A stretch of DNA of 64,000 bases from Pseudomonas sp. MRSN 12121 (GCF_000931465.1 NZ_CP010892.1:1674001-1738000); one strand, 5' to 3'. Positions 52,334 through 62,017 are shown, counted from the stretch's first letter. The notes: generated from the letters alone by a model not told the origin. Made by a program: numbers and translations.

Positions 52334-52729
52334 TCAAGGCTTGGGCAGGGTTTTCTGGCGCAGGATGTAGATCGTCACCAGCACCGCGCTGGTCAGCATG
52401 AAACCCCGGGCCCATGGCAGGGGCACCAGGTAGCAGGACAGGCCGATGCTCAGCCACATCAGGCCGATGGCGTAGACCTTGCCCTTGAGCGGGATGCCGT
52501 GGCCGTCCAGGTAGTCGCGGATCCACGGGCCGAGCCGCGGGTGGTCCACCAGCCACTGGTAGAACCGCGGCGAACTGCGGGCGAAGCAGGCGGCGGCCAG
52601 CAGCAGGAAGGGGGTGGTGGGCAATACCGGGAGGAAGATACCGATCACCCCCAGCACTACGCTCAGCCAGCCGATGGCCAGCAGAACGTAGCGCAGGATC
52701 AGGGGGCGGTTGCCTATGGGCTTGGCCAT
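52334..52729 (-). CDS. YbaN-family inner membrane protein (DUF454)
   Basis: A 131-aa membrane protein with three or four hydrophobic helices. The family core GVIGIFLPVLPTTPFLLLAA then CFARSSPRFYQWLVDHPRLG is characteristic of YbaN/DUF454; function is unknown. The ATG at 52729 starts MAKPIGNRPL; a TTG two codons upstream is less likely. No good Shine-Dalgarno is present, but the gene starts 10 bases after the stop of the UPF0149 gene, so translational coupling is likely. The start codon lies in a perfect hairpin. Confidence 0.85.
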   Translation of the reverse strand: MAKPIGNRPLILRYVLLAIGWLSVVLGVIGIFLPVLPTTPFLLLAAACFARSSPRFYQWLVDHPRLGPWIRDYLDGHGIPLKGKVYAIGLMWLSIGLSCYLVPLPWARGFMLTSAVLVTIYILRQKTLPKP

Positions 52730-52735
52730 AGGCAA
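52710..52735 (-). promoter_or_regulatory. perfect hairpin enclosing the YbaN start codon
   Basis: TTGCCTATGG / CCATAGGCAA stem of 10 bp with a 6-base loop; the ATG is within the 5' arm on the coding strand. In mRNA it would hide the start codon unless ribosomes finishing the upstream gene open it. Confidence 0.5.
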
Positions 52736-52739
52736 CGAC

Positions 52740-53327
52740 TCAGTGGTGACGAGGCTTGAGAATGGCCGGTTTTTCGTCCGGCGCGTTGCACAGCAGGTAC
52801 AGCGCGGTCAGGGCTTCGGGGATCTGCACGATCATGTCGTCCATCAGGTTGGCATCGCTGGCGATGTCGGAGAACTCGGGCTGTTCGTCGAACAAGCCGG
52901 AGCCGACCATGATCGGCAGCAGCATCTCGCTGACTTCTTCCTCGGCGGTTTCGAACCAGGCCGCTTCGCGCAGGAACACGCCTTCCATGAAACCGATGCA
53001 CCAGCCACGCAGATCGGAATCGTCCGGGTCGTCGCCGAGGTCGAGCTCGCATGGCAGCTCGAACTCTTCATCGGAGGCCAGCTGGCGGGCGATGTGGGCC
53101 TTGAGGGCAATCAGGGTCGACTCGATCTCTTCGCGCTGGGCGGCGTCGCGGTAGTGCGGCTCCTCGGCGAACAGGGCGTCGATCCACTCACGGTCGGGGA
53201 CGCTTTCGGAGCAGATCGACAGGGCCGTCAGGTAGCCGTGGGCGGCCACGTAGTCCAGCGCCTCGTCATGCAGCTCATCGGCGTCGAGGAAGGCTTGCAG
53301 GCGGGTTAATTGCTCAGCGAAGGACAT
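52740..53327 (-). CDS. YecA/UPF0149-family protein
   Basis: A 195-aa acidic protein. DADELHDEALDYVAAHGYLT, RGWCIGFMEGVF and DANLMDDMIVQIPEALTALY are hallmarks of UPF0149. The family lacks a defined biochemical role, and the C-terminal SEC-C-type metal motif of longer YecA proteins is absent. GGAGG is visible just upstream of the ATG. It is the first gene of a pair with ybaN and is divergent from recQ across 275 bases. Confidence 0.85.
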   Translation of the reverse strand: MSFAEQLTRLQAFLDADELHDEALDYVAAHGYLTALSICSESVPDREWIDALFAEEPHYRDAAQREEIESTLIALKAHIARQLASDEEFELPCELDLGDDPDDSDLRGWCIGFMEGVFLREAAWFETAEEEVSEMLLPIMVGSGLFDEQPEFSDIASDANLMDDMIVQIPEALTALYLLCNAPDEKPAILKPRHH

Positions 53328-53466
53328 TGGAGGACTACCTTGGGGAATAAACGATGCTGAATTCTAGGCTTTCTTGAGCGCCCAGGCCAGCCGCAGCGCA
53401 GATTCGAGCGGTTCTTGAGGTTACCAACGGTTCATTGGCGCCCCCCTTCGCCAGCAAGCGCTCGGG

Positions 53467-53472
53467 TATACT
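53467..53472 (+). promoter_or_regulatory. candidate -10 box of recQ
   Basis: TATACT about 135 bases before the recQ ATG, in a good consensus context (GGGTATACTTGCGCG). A matching -35 box is not obvious. Confidence 0.4.
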
Positions 53473-53602
53473 TGCGCGTTTTTGATGCCCCCGCAGGCGT
53501 CGTGACGGTTCAGGAAAAGTCCGCTAACGGATTTGTCAGTGAAAACCGCGGTCTTTTCGGCCAGCCTGCACCCAGGGATTTCAGCGATTTTTGGAGTTTT
53601 TC

Positions 53603-55726
53603 ATGCTCGAACAGGCCCAGCGCGTCCTCAAGGACATCTTCGGCTACGACAGTTTCCGTGGCCGCCAGGGGGCGATCATTGAGCGCGTGGCCAGTGGCGG
53701 CGACGCCCTGGTGCTGATGCCTACCGGCGGCGGCAAGTCGCTGTGCTTCCAGGTTCCGGCCCTGCTTCGCGAGGGCCTGGCGGTGGTGGTTTCGCCGCTG
53801 ATCGCGCTGATGGACGACCAGGTCGCCACGCTGGAGGAACTGGGTGTCGCCGCGGCGGCGCTGAACTCCACCCTGAGCGCCGAGCAGCAGCGCGACCTGG
53901 CCGCGCGCATCCGCCGGGGCGAAGTGAAGATGCTGTACCTGGCGCCGGAACGCCTGGTGCAGCCGCGCATGCTGGCCTTCCTGCAGAACCTCGACATCGC
54001 CCTGTTCGCCATCGACGAAGCGCACTGCGTGTCCCAGTGGGGCCACGATTTCCGCCCGGAATACCTGCAACTGGGCCAACTGGCGGAAATGTTCCCCCAG
54101 GTGCCGCGCATCGCCCTGACCGCCACCGCCGACAAGCGCACCCGCGAGGAAATCGTCAATCGCCTGCACTTGCAGAACGCCGAGCGCTTTCTCTCCAGCT
54201 TCGACCGGCCGAACATTTTCTACCGCATCGTTCCCAAGGAGCAGCCGCGCAAGCAATTGCTGGCGTTCCTCAACGAGCGGCGCAGCGACGCCGGCATCGT
54301 CTATTGCCTGTCGCGCAAGAAGGTCGATGAGGTTTCCGCCTTCCTCTGCGAGCAGGGTTTCCCGGCGCTGCCCTATCACGCCGGGCTGCCCAGCGACCTG
54401 CGGGCCTATCACCAGAAGCGCTTCCTTAACGAGGAAGGGCTGATCATGGTCGCGACCATCGCCTTCGGCATGGGCATCGACAAACCCAACGTGCGCTTCG
54501 TGGCGCACCTGGACCTGCCCAAGTCCCTGGAGGCCTACTACCAGGAAACCGGACGGGCCGGGCGCGACGGCCTGCCTGCCGATGCCTGGATGGCCTATGG
54601 CCTGCAGGACGTGCTGATGCTCAAGCAGATGCTGCAGAACTCCGAAGGCGACGAACGCCACAAGCGCCTGGAACAGCACAAGCTCGACGCCATGCTGGCG
54701 TTGTGCGAGGAGACCCGCTGCCGCCGCCAGAGCCTGCTGGCCTATTTCGACGAAGACATGCCGCAGCCATGCGGTCATTGCGACAACTGCGTCGATGGCG
54801 TGCAGACCTGGGATGCCACCGAGCCGGCGCGCCAGGCGTTGTCGGCGATCTATCGCACCGGCCAGCGTTATGGCGTCGGACATCTGGTGGATGTGCTGCT
54901 GGGCAAGGACACGGAAAAGGTCCGCAGCTTCGGCCATCAGCATCTGTCCGTGTTCGGCGTGGGCAAGGCGCGCAGCGAGGGCGAATGGCGCTCGCTGTTC
55001 CGTCAACTGGTGGCCCGCGGGCTGGCCGATATCGACCTGGAAGGTTATGGCGGCTTGCGCCTGAGCGACAGCTGCCGGCCGCTGCTCAAGGGCGAGGTGA
55101 CCCTGGAGCTGCGCCGTGACATAAAGCCGCAGGCCGCTGCCAAGAGCACCAGCCAGGCCAGCCAGCTGGTGCGTGGCGAAGAACGCGAACAATGGGAAGC
55201 CCTGCGCGCGTTGCGCCGCAAGCTGGCGGAAGAACATGGCGTGCCGCCTTATGTCATTTTCCCCGACTCCACGCTGCTGGAAATGCTCCGCAGCCAGCCC
55301 GGTTCCCTGGCGGAAATGGCCCGGGTCAGCGGTGTCGGCGCGCGCAAGCTGGAGCGTTACGGCGAGGCCTTCCTCGAGGTCCTGGGGGGCCAGGCAGAGA
55401 CGCCGAAAGTGGTGGCCGACATTCGCCACGAGCTGATTACCCTGGCTCGCGCGGGAATGACGCCCCTGCAGATCGCCGGGCAATTGCAGTGCACGGAAAA
55501 GAACGTCTACACGATGCTCGCCGAGGCCGTGGGCAAGCAGCAGTTGTCCCTGGAACAGGCACTGGACTTGCCGGAAGACTTGCTGGGCGAGATCCAGGAC
55601 GCCTTCCTCGACGGCGAGGGCGAGCTGCCGTCGGTGAGCGAAGTGGCCGAACTGTTCGCCGGGCGAGTGCCCGAAGGGGTGTTGTATTGCGTGCGTGCCG
55701 CACTGGAATCGGAATTCGAGATGTGA
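53603..55726 (+). CDS. recQ: ATP-dependent DNA helicase RecQ
   Basis: A 707-aa 3'-5' DNA helicase. Walker A TGGGKS (41-46), DEAH box (138-141, [19 protein letters not shown]), motif [12 protein letters not shown], a zinc-binding segment CRRQSLL..CGHCDNC, a winged-helix RQC domain and a C-terminal HRDC domain (about 530-605). A further roughly 95-residue helical tail follows the HRDC domain. RecQ acts in RecF-pathway repair and replication-fork processing. ATG at 53603 has GGAG 6 bases upstream; TTG at 53591 is rejected. The order recQ, marR, FimV-like, plpD resembles PA3344-PA3339. Confidence 0.96.
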   Translation: MLEQAQRVLKDIFGYDSFRGRQGAIIERVASGGDALVLMPTGGGKSLCFQVPALLREGLAVVVSPLIALMDDQVATLEELGVAAAALNSTLSAEQQRDLAARIRRGEVKMLYLAPERLVQPRMLAFLQNLDIALFAIDEAHCVSQWGHDFRPEYLQLGQLAEMFPQVPRIALTATADKRTREEIVNRLHLQNAERFLSSFDRPNIFYRIVPKEQPRKQLLAFLNERRSDAGIVYCLSRKKVDEVSAFLCEQGFPALPYHAGLPSDLRAYHQKRFLNEEGLIMVATIAFGMGIDKPNVRFVAHLDLPKSLEAYYQETGRAGRDGLPADAWMAYGLQDVLMLKQMLQNSEGDERHKRLEQHKLDAMLALCEETRCRRQSLLAYFDEDMPQPCGHCDNCVDGVQTWDATEPARQALSAIYRTGQRYGVGHLVDVLLGKDTEKVRSFGHQHLSVFGVGKARSEGEWRSLFRQLVARGLADIDLEGYGGLRLSDSCRPLLKGEVTLELRRDIKPQAAAKSTSQASQLVRGEEREQWEALRALRRKLAEEHGVPPYVIFPDSTLLEMLRSQPGSLAEMARVSGVGARKLERYGEAFLEVLGGQAETPKVVADIRHELITLARAGMTPLQIAGQLQCTEKNVYTMLAEAVGKQQLSLEQALDLPEDLLGEIQDAFLDGEGELPSVSEVAELFAGRVPEGVLYCVRAALESEFEM

Positions 55727-55798
55727 GCGAACGGGCTAAAGATGTAACGATTCAGTTCATGGCAAACCTTGCCTAGAGGCAACTGTCATGCTTAGCTG

Positions 55799-55811
55799 AC
55801 TAATAATTAGT
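55799..55811. promoter_or_regulatory. candidate MarR operator
   Basis: ACTAAT-A-ATTAGT, a perfect 13-base palindrome 38 bases before the MarR start, in an AT-rich promoter-like region. MarR proteins commonly bind AT-rich palindromes over their own promoters. Confidence 0.5.
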
Positions 55812-55848
55812 TTTCCTTAATTTTCAGTCTACTAACCATGAGTTGTTT

Positions 55849-56283
55849 ATGCCGTTAACCGATCAACACCGTTTTGGCATGCAGTTGGCGCAGATGTCCC
55901 GAGGCTGGCGCGCTGAACTGGATCGCCGTCTCGCCGGACTCGGCCTGTCCCAGGCCCGCTGGCTGGTGCTGCTGCACCTCGCCCGTTTTGACGAAGCCCC
56001 GACCCAACGTGAACTTGCCCAGAGTGTCGGCGTCGAAGGACCGACCCTGGCGCGGCTGCTCGACAGCCTGGAAACCCAGGGGCTGGTGCAACGGCAATCG
56101 GTGGTCGAGGATCGGCGGGCGAAGAAGATCGTTCTCTGCGCCCCCGCGCTGCCCTTGATCGAACAGATCGAAACCATTGCGACCGCCCTGCGCTGTGAAT
56201 TGTTCGTCGGTGTCGACGAAGAGGACATGCGCGTGTGCATGCGGGTTCACGCCCATATCCTGGCCAATCTGGAAAAGTCTTGA
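55849..56283 (+). CDS. MarR-family transcriptional regulator
   Basis: A 144-aa winged-helix dimeric regulator. The recognition helix region is TQRELAQSVGVEGPTLARLL, followed by the wing VVEDRRAKKIVL, where D..R is the conserved MarR wing tip. It resembles the SlyA-like group. ATG at 55849 is chosen over TTG at 55843. The FimV-like gene lies 130 bases downstream on the same strand. It may regulate itself through the palindrome upstream; its ligand is unknown. Confidence 0.88.
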   Translation: MPLTDQHRFGMQLAQMSRGWRAELDRRLAGLGLSQARWLVLLHLARFDEAPTQRELAQSVGVEGPTLARLLDSLETQGLVQRQSVVEDRRAKKIVLCAPALPLIEQIETIATALRCELFVGVDEEDMRVCMRVHAHILANLEKS

Positions 56284-56412
56284 GGCATAACTGACGCCGC
56301 GGATTTTTGAGCTGGCGACACCGGCAGACTATAAGAAATACCAGGTCCACAGCGGCATGCGCAGTCAGCGTATCGCCGCTGTGGTCGCTTTCGGTTATCG
56401 AAAAGGATGCTC

Positions 56413-57633
56413 ATGTTCCAGAGTCTGCTGGCCGCGGCGCGCGGCTTTGTTCGGTTGCCCTGCGGTGCCACTCGTCCCTTGTCCGTGTTGCTCACGCTGC
56501 TGATGACCCTGTATGGGGCTTTTGCATCCGCGGCGGGCCTGGGCGAAATCACGGTGCATTCGGCCCTGAACCAGCCGCTGGAGGCGGAAATTGCCCTGGA
56601 GCCGGGGCAACGTCCGCGCGATGGGGACCTGTCGGTCAGCCTGGCGAGCGTCGACGAGTTCAGGCAGGCCGGTATCGAGCGCCTGCCGTTTCTCGACGAC
56701 TTGCGCTTTACGCCGCTGCAGCGCGGGGAGCGCTGGGTGATCCGGGTGGTGTCGAGCAAGCCGGTGAACGAACCTTTCCTGGACTTCGTGGTGCAGGCCA
56801 ACCAGGCCAATGGCCGGCAGTTGCGTGAATACACGCTGCTGATCGACCCCCCAGGCAGCCCCGAGATCGTACCGGCCCCGGCTCCGGTCAGGGACGTCAC
56901 GGAGCCAGCTGCCCAGGCGGCCAGCCAGGAGCCTGCCGCGCCAGCCAGGGCAGCTGATGTCGTGCCGCCAGCCCTGGTGCAAGCCACACAGGCCAGCCAA
57001 CAATTGCAGAGCCAGGTCCAGGAACTGCAGGGCAAGCTGCAATTGCGGGACGAACAGTTGGCCCGCCAGCAGCAACAGCTGGAGGCGTTGCAGCGCCAGC
57101 TGAGCGAGAGCCAGCACCCACCGGCCGCCCGCCCCACGCCAGTGCCCGCGCCCCCGGCCGCAGTGCCGCCCCAGGCTGCGGAGCCTGCCGCCGAGCCCGA
57201 AGGTGCCAATCCCTGGCTGATGGTCGCCGCGCTGCTGCTGACGGCCTTGCTGGTGCTGCTGGTGATGCGTCGCCGGCGCCAGGCGGGCGTCCAGGCAGGG
57301 GCGACGGTCGTCGCGCCACCGGCCTCCCGGCCCGCGCAGCCACTGGCCGAGAGTGTGGCCATGAGTGTTATCGAGGAGCCGCTTCGATCAGCGCCTGTGG
57401 TAGACGAGCGGCGGACGGAGCGCGAGCCGTCGATCGATGTCGATTGGGACCTGATCGTACCCGCCGAGCCTGACGAGCCTACCGGGGCTCTAGGGGCGCC
57501 CACCGTTGCGCCGGCACCGCCGTTCAACGCCGACTCGATCGTCTGGCGCCTGGAGGAGCCCGACGAACCGGGCTCCAGCGTGGAGGGCGAGCCGGGCGTG
57601 CGGGATCAGAAGGTCTGGCCCAGGTTGAGGTAG
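56413..57633 (+). CDS. FimV N-terminal-domain protein (short FimV homologue)
   Basis: A 406-aa protein. A long signal-like N-terminus (1-41) precedes the FimV core, which begins GLGEITVHSALNQPLEAEIA. A Pro/Ala linker, a glutamine-rich coiled coil (193-232), a second Pro/Ala stretch, one membrane helix (267-285) and an acidic cytoplasmic tail follow. Full FimV has a LysM motif and TPR repeats and organises the cell pole; here both LysM and TPR are absent or unrecognisable, so it is a short paralogue like PA3340. ATG at 56413 has AAGG 7 bases upstream. Its last 28 bases overlap the convergent plpD 3' end. Confidence 0.82.
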   Translation: MFQSLLAAARGFVRLPCGATRPLSVLLTLLMTLYGAFASAAGLGEITVHSALNQPLEAEIALEPGQRPRDGDLSVSLASVDEFRQAGIERLPFLDDLRFTPLQRGERWVIRVVSSKPVNEPFLDFVVQANQANGRQLREYTLLIDPPGSPEIVPAPAPVRDVTEPAAQAASQEPAAPARAADVVPPALVQATQASQQLQSQVQELQGKLQLRDEQLARQQQQLEALQRQLSESQHPPAARPTPVPAPPAAVPPQAAEPAAEPEGANPWLMVAALLLTALLVLLVMRRRRQAGVQAGATVVAPPASRPAQPLAESVAMSVIEEPLRSAPVVDERRTEREPSIDVDWDLIVPAEPDEPTGALGAPTVAPAPPFNADSIVWRLEEPDEPGSSVEGEPGVRDQKVWPRLR

Positions 57634-59798
57634 ACGGCTTTCTGGTTGTCGTCGTTGAAGCCGTAGCTGAAATTCAGCGGCCCCAGCGGTGTGTCGAAAC
57701 CGAGGAAGATGCTCGCGGCGTTGATGTAGCCGCTGTCGAACTCGTTATCGTTGTTCCAGGCACGGCCTCGCTCCAGCGAACCGCCGATGTACAGCGGGAA
57801 GTCCAGGGGCAGGTAGGAGCGCGGGGTCAGGCGCCGGTAGTAGACCGCCCGCATCAGGCTGATGTTCTGGCCCGAGAGGGCGTCCTGGCGAAAGCCCGAG
57901 AGCTGGCGGGCGCCACCGAGCACAAAGCTCGAGGTCACCACTTCGGCGTCGTCCAGGGTGCGGCCATAGCGACCGCCGAGGATAAAGGTGTCCGGGCCGC
58001 TGCTCAGGGCCTTGTCCAGCTTGAACTCCCACTGCCGGTAACGCTTGTCCGAGCCCAGGCTGGGTTCGAACTGGCGCAGCGACAGGCCGATGTCCTCGCC
58101 CTCGTGAGGGAAGTAGACGTTGTCCAGGGAGTCGAACGAGTAGCGCAGTTCGTAGTAGCCCTCGTTGAAGTTTTCCCGGGGCAGATTCTGGTCGCCGACG
58201 CGCACATCGGCCTTGCCCCAGGCTTCGCCGACGCCGAAGCGGATTTCGCCGCTATTGCCGATCTGGCGGCCGATGTTGAGGCCGAAACCGTAGCGTTCCA
58301 GGCGGTATTCGGCGATCGGGTCGTTGTCCAGCACGGCTTCGATGTTCTGCGACTCGAGGCCGATATAGGGGGCGATGAAGTAGCGCGAACCCACATCCAG
58401 CGGTTGATAGAACTCGCTGTAGAGCTCCTGCTGATCGCCGATCTGCACCCGGGTCAGCCATTCGGCGCCGAGGCTGTTGATGCCGTTGACCCGGTAGCTG
58501 GCGCCCAGGTTGAAGGCGCTGTCGCCACGCATGTCGTCGGACAGGTTGAGCCCCAGGCGCAGGTAGTCGGTGCCGCTGCGCTTGCCCCGGGCGTTGATCA
58601 CCAGGGTGTGCTCTTCGCCCTTGTGGACCACGCGGTATTGCACCTGTTCGAAGTAGTCCAGGCCGTAGAGCGTGCCCATGTCGGTCTGCAGGCGGCCGAG
58701 GTCGAGAGGTTCGCCGATGTGTTGGCGGATGTAATAGCGGATCACGTCGTCGCTGACTTTCGAATCGTTTTCCACCCGGATCGCGGTGATGACCGGGGTA
58801 CGCTGGCCCGGAGCCCGTGCGGCGCTCAGCTCGGCGTCCAGCGGTTCGGCCGGGCGCAGCTGCGCCAGGCGTGCGTCGAGGAGGCGCGTGGCGCGGTAGC
58901 CGGCGTCGATCATTTCCTGGGCGCGGCCGAAGTCGGTGACCCCGAAACTGGCCAGGGGCGGCTGGATCAGCACGTCGTTCTTGTGCAGGGACGCTAGTTG
59001 CTCCTCGGAATTGCGCCGGGTCATGAGGGTGATCGACTGGTTCAGCACATCGACCACGGTCGCCAGCTGCTTGCGCGAGCGCAGCGGGGTGCCGATGTCG
59101 ACCACGATGGCGATATCCACGCCCATGTCGCGGGCCACGTCCAGCGGAATGTTGTCGGTCATGCCGCCGTCCACCAGCAGCCGGCCATCCATCTCCACCG
59201 GGGCGAACACCGCCGGGATCGACATGCTGGCGCGAATCACCCGTGGCAGGTGGCCCTTGCGGAACACCACCTTCTCGCCGCTGGCGATGTCCGTGGCGAC
59301 GGCGCGGAAGGGGATCGGCAGCTTGTCGAAATCCCGGGTGTCGCTGGCATGGGCGAGCATGCTCTCTAGGAGCAGGGCCAGGTTCTGGCCCTGGATGACC
59401 CCCAGCGGCAGGCCGAGGCTGCCGTCGTCGCGGAAGCTGAGTTTCTGTTTTACCAGGAAGTCGCGGTCATCCTGTTTGCGCCGAAACGGCACGTCTTCCC
59501 GGGGCGGGGCATCGGACAGCGCCTGCTGCCAGTCGATGCCCAGGGCCAGTTTCTCCAGCTCGTCGATCTTGTAGCCCGAGGCATACAGGCCGCCGATCAC
59601 CGCCCCCATGCTGGTTCCGGCGATTGCGTCGATCTTCACGCCTTGTTCTTCCAGGGCCTTGAGCACGCCGATATGCGCCAGCCCACGGGCGGCACCGCCA
59701 GACAGCACCAGGCCGATCTTCGGCCGCGGCGCCTCGGCGGCATGCAGGAACACGGGAAGCAGACACAGGAGCAGGCAGGACAACAGACGGCGCATCAC
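57606..59798 (-). CDS. plpD: patatin-like type Vd autotransporter phospholipase
   Basis: A 730-aa protein. A signal peptide (1-21) is followed by the patatin domain with oxyanion motif SGGAARG (33-39), nucleophile Ser63 in GTSMG and Asp210 in LLVDGG. A POTRA domain (about 330-410, VITAIRVENDSKVSDDVIRY) and a 16-strand beta-barrel follow, ending in phenylalanine (NLGQTF). In P. aeruginosa PlpD is a class A1 phospholipase on the cell surface or secreted. The enzyme crosses the outer membrane through its own barrel. Divergent from the SelT-like gene; its 3' end overlaps the FimV-like gene. Confidence 0.92.
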   Translation of the reverse strand: MMRRLLSCLLLCLLPVFLHAAEAPRPKIGLVLSGGAARGLAHIGVLKALEEQGVKIDAIAGTSMGAVIGGLYASGYKIDELEKLALGIDWQQALSDAPPREDVPFRRKQDDRDFLVKQKLSFRDDGSLGLPLGVIQGQNLALLLESMLAHASDTRDFDKLPIPFRAVATDIASGEKVVFRKGHLPRVIRASMSIPAVFAPVEMDGRLLVDGGMTDNIPLDVARDMGVDIAIVVDIGTPLRSRKQLATVVDVLNQSITLMTRRNSEEQLASLHKNDVLIQPPLASFGVTDFGRAQEMIDAGYRATRLLDARLAQLRPAEPLDAELSAARAPGQRTPVITAIRVENDSKVSDDVIRYYIRQHIGEPLDLGRLQTDMGTLYGLDYFEQVQYRVVHKGEEHTLVINARGKRSGTDYLRLGLNLSDDMRGDSAFNLGASYRVNGINSLGAEWLTRVQIGDQQELYSEFYQPLDVGSRYFIAPYIGLESQNIEAVLDNDPIAEYRLERYGFGLNIGRQIGNSGEIRFGVGEAWGKADVRVGDQNLPRENFNEGYYELRYSFDSLDNVYFPHEGEDIGLSLRQFEPSLGSDKRYRQWEFKLDKALSSGPDTFILGGRYGRTLDDAEVVTSSFVLGGARQLSGFRQDALSGQNISLMRAVYYRRLTPRSYLPLDFPLYIGGSLERGRAWNNDNEFDSGYINAASIFLGFDTPLGPLNFSYGFNDDNQKAVYLNLGQTF

Positions 59799-59866
59799 GG
59801 ATCTCGGGGCGAGCGATAAAGGCGGCTATTATAACGGCGCCCTTGAGCCCAGGAGTCGGCAGCACC

Positions 59867-60154
59867 ATGACAGAACGTAAACCCGAAGTGGTCATCACCT
59901 ATTGCACCCAGTGCCAGTGGCTGTTGCGCGCCGCCTGGCTGGCCCAGGAACTGCTGAGCACCTTCAGCGACGACCTGGGCAGGGTGTCACTGGAGCCGGC
60001 CACCGGCGGTACGTTCCGCATCAGTTGCGACGGCGTGCAGATCTGGGAGCGCAAGGCCGATGGCGGCTTCCCCGAGGCCAAGGTGCTCAAGCAGCGGGTG
60101 CGCGACCAGATCGATCCGCAACGCGACCTGGGGCACAACGATCGCGTTCAGTGA
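59867..60154 (+). CDS. SelT/SelW/SelH-family (Rdx) protein
   Basis: A 95-aa thioredoxin-like protein with Cys13-x2-Cys16 (YCTQCQW), the position where animal relatives carry selenocysteine. The rest (LLSTFSDDLGRVSLEPATGG then TFRISCDGVQIWERK) fits the Rdx family, with the expected aromatic IWERK strand. A redox role is likely but the partner is unknown. AGGAG lies 11 bases before ATG 59867. Its stop overlaps the convergent EamA gene by 7 bases. Confidence 0.85.
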   Translation: MTERKPEVVITYCTQCQWLLRAAWLAQELLSTFSDDLGRVSLEPATGGTFRISCDGVQIWERKADGGFPEAKVLKQRVRDQIDPQRDLGHNDRVQ

Positions 60155-61032
60155 GGCGCAGCTTCAGTCGCCACGGATTGCCTGCTGGAGCCGGACAGGC
60201 TGCTGGAGACCACGATGGCGAAGATGATCAAGGCCCCGCCGAGCAGCATGCGCAGGGTCGGCGTCTCGCCGAACAGCAGCCAGGCCACGGTAATCCCGTA
60301 GACCGGCTCCAGGGCGAACACCACCGCCGCGGTGCGGGCCTTGATCACCGCGAGGCTGGCGACGAACAGGCTATGGGCCAGGCCGGTGCAGAAGATCCCC
60401 AGCAGGCTGATCCACAACCAGTCGAGGGCGCGCACCTCGCTCAACCCCGGCGCCGCCACCGGCAGCAGGCACAAGGCAACGACCAGGTTCTGGCATAGCG
60501 CCGCCTGCACAGCCGGAATGCGGGTGGCGCGGTTGTTCAACGACAGCAAGGCGAACAGCAGGCCCGAGCCCACGGCCCAGAGCAGCCCGCTGGTGGCCTC
60601 GCTAGCGAGGTCGAAAGCCGGCGTGACCAGTACCAGGCCGACGCTGACCAGCGCCACCAGGGCGATTTCGTTGAAGCGGATCCGCTCGCGGAAAATCAGC
60701 CCTTCGAGGATCACCGTGAAGGCCGGGAAGCTGGCGAACCCCAGGGTGGCGATGGCCACGCCGGCGACTTTCACCGCAATGAAGAAACTCACCCAGTGCC
60801 CGGCCAGCAACAGGCCGCTGAGCAGCAGGCGGCGCCAGTCGGCAGCTTGCAGGCGTTGCCAGCGGATGCTGCTGGAGAGACGGGCGAAGAATGCCAGGGC
60901 CAGCACCGCGAACGCTGCCCGACCGAACACGATGATGGCCGGCGAGGCAGCGGCGAGTTTGCCGAAAACACCGGTGAGACCGAACATCAGTGCACCGATA
61001 TGCAGGGCGCCAAGGGCAGTACGCGGAGTCAT
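60148..61032 (-). CDS. EamA/DMT-family transporter
   Basis: A 294-aa inner membrane protein with ten membrane helices in two EamA halves. The start MTPRTALGALHIGALMFGLT and the ALEPVYGITVAWLLFGETPT block in the ninth helix are typical of metabolite exporters. The ATG at 61032 is the first one matching the family; a 132-codon in-frame extension upstream overlaps the AraC gene and is rejected. An AraC regulator gene lies 94 bases upstream on the same strand and may control it. Confidence 0.86.
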   Translation of the reverse strand: MTPRTALGALHIGALMFGLTGVFGKLAAASPAIIVFGRAAFAVLALAFFARLSSSIRWQRLQAADWRRLLLSGLLLAGHWVSFFIAVKVAGVAIATLGFASFPAFTVILEGLIFRERIRFNEIALVALVSVGLVLVTPAFDLASEATSGLLWAVGSGLLFALLSLNNRATRIPAVQAALCQNLVVALCLLPVAAPGLSEVRALDWLWISLLGIFCTGLAHSLFVASLAVIKARTAAVVFALEPVYGITVAWLLFGETPTLRMLLGGALIIFAIVVSSSLSGSSRQSVATEAAPH

Positions 61033-61126
61033 TTCAATCCTTAAGGGCAGTTGAGCGCAGCGCTGCCAGTCTAAAAGACCGGGCTGGCTGCGGTCTGTCG
61101 CGATCCTCGCGTCTTTTGTCGACAGC

Positions 61127-61885
61127 CTAGCGCTGGGGCGCCGTGCGCCGCAGCTGGCCGGGGGAGACCCCGAACTCGCGCAATACCGCCGCAGCGAAGG
61201 CGCTCTGGGAGCTGTAGCCGACACGACTGGCGATTTCGCCGATGGGCAGGGAGGACTCGCGCAACAGGCGGGCGGCCATCCGCAGGCGCCGGCTACGGAT
61301 GTAGTCCATCGGCGTCTGTCCGCATTCGGCGACAAACCGCGCATGCAGGCGGGCGCCGGACAGCCCGGCGATCCGTGCCAGATCCGCGACCTGCAGCGGG
61401 TGGGCGGCGTGGCGGTCGATATGTTCATTCAGCGCGGCATAGGGCAGGCGCCGGCCGCCGGTGCTGGCGGGGCGGGCCTGGTTGAGGCTGGCCAGCAACA
61501 GCACGGCGCCTTGCTGGGCAATTAGCGGGTCGTCGACCGGGCTGCCGGCCAGCCAGTCGACCAATTGGCTCTGCGCCGTATCCAGCGGCAGGCGTGCGGG
61601 ATTGTCGAGCAGGCGTCGGCTGGCATCGGCGTGATCGCCCAGGGATTGCACCAGCCAATGTTCGTCGGGGACGTCGAGCACCAGGCAGCGGCTGCCATGG
61701 GGACTGCCGCAGGCATGCCGGGCGCCGGAAGGCACCACCACGAAACTCTGCTGCACCACCTGGCTGCCGCGGCCGCCGACCTCGAAGTCGAGCTGGCCCG
61801 ACAGGCCGAACACCAGTTGCGCGTGTTCATGGCTGTGGACGATCAGGTCGTGGCTGTATTGGCGTAGCGTGAGGATCGGTCGCAT
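61127..61885 (-). CDS. AraC-family regulator with cupin N-terminus
   Basis: A 252-aa regulator. Residues 1-90 form a cupin-like arm (HSHEHAQLVFGLSGQLDFEV) of the AraC ligand-binding type; the C-terminal 100 residues hold two helix-turn-helices (VADLARIAGLSGARLHARFV and IGEIASRVGYSSQSAFAAAV). AGGAG lies before ATG 61885. Regulators of this build often control a neighbouring efflux transporter, here the EamA gene downstream; that is inference. Confidence 0.88.
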   Translation of the reverse strand: MRPILTLRQYSHDLIVHSHEHAQLVFGLSGQLDFEVGGRGSQVVQQSFVVVPSGARHACGSPHGSRCLVLDVPDEHWLVQSLGDHADASRRLLDNPARLPLDTAQSQLVDWLAGSPVDDPLIAQQGAVLLLASLNQARPASTGGRRLPYAALNEHIDRHAAHPLQVADLARIAGLSGARLHARFVAECGQTPMDYIRSRRLRMAARLLRESSLPIGEIASRVGYSSQSAFAAAVLREFGVSPGQLRRTAPQR

Positions 61886-62017
61886 CGCGGTCTCCTTGGC
61901 AGAGCGGCAGTCTACACCGGCCGCCCGGGCTTGCGCCTTGTCATCGGACTGCCGTATTTGTGTCACAGGCGGTTAATCGCTGGGGTGCAAGCTCGCAAAA
62001 AATGCAGGAGCGTGCCC

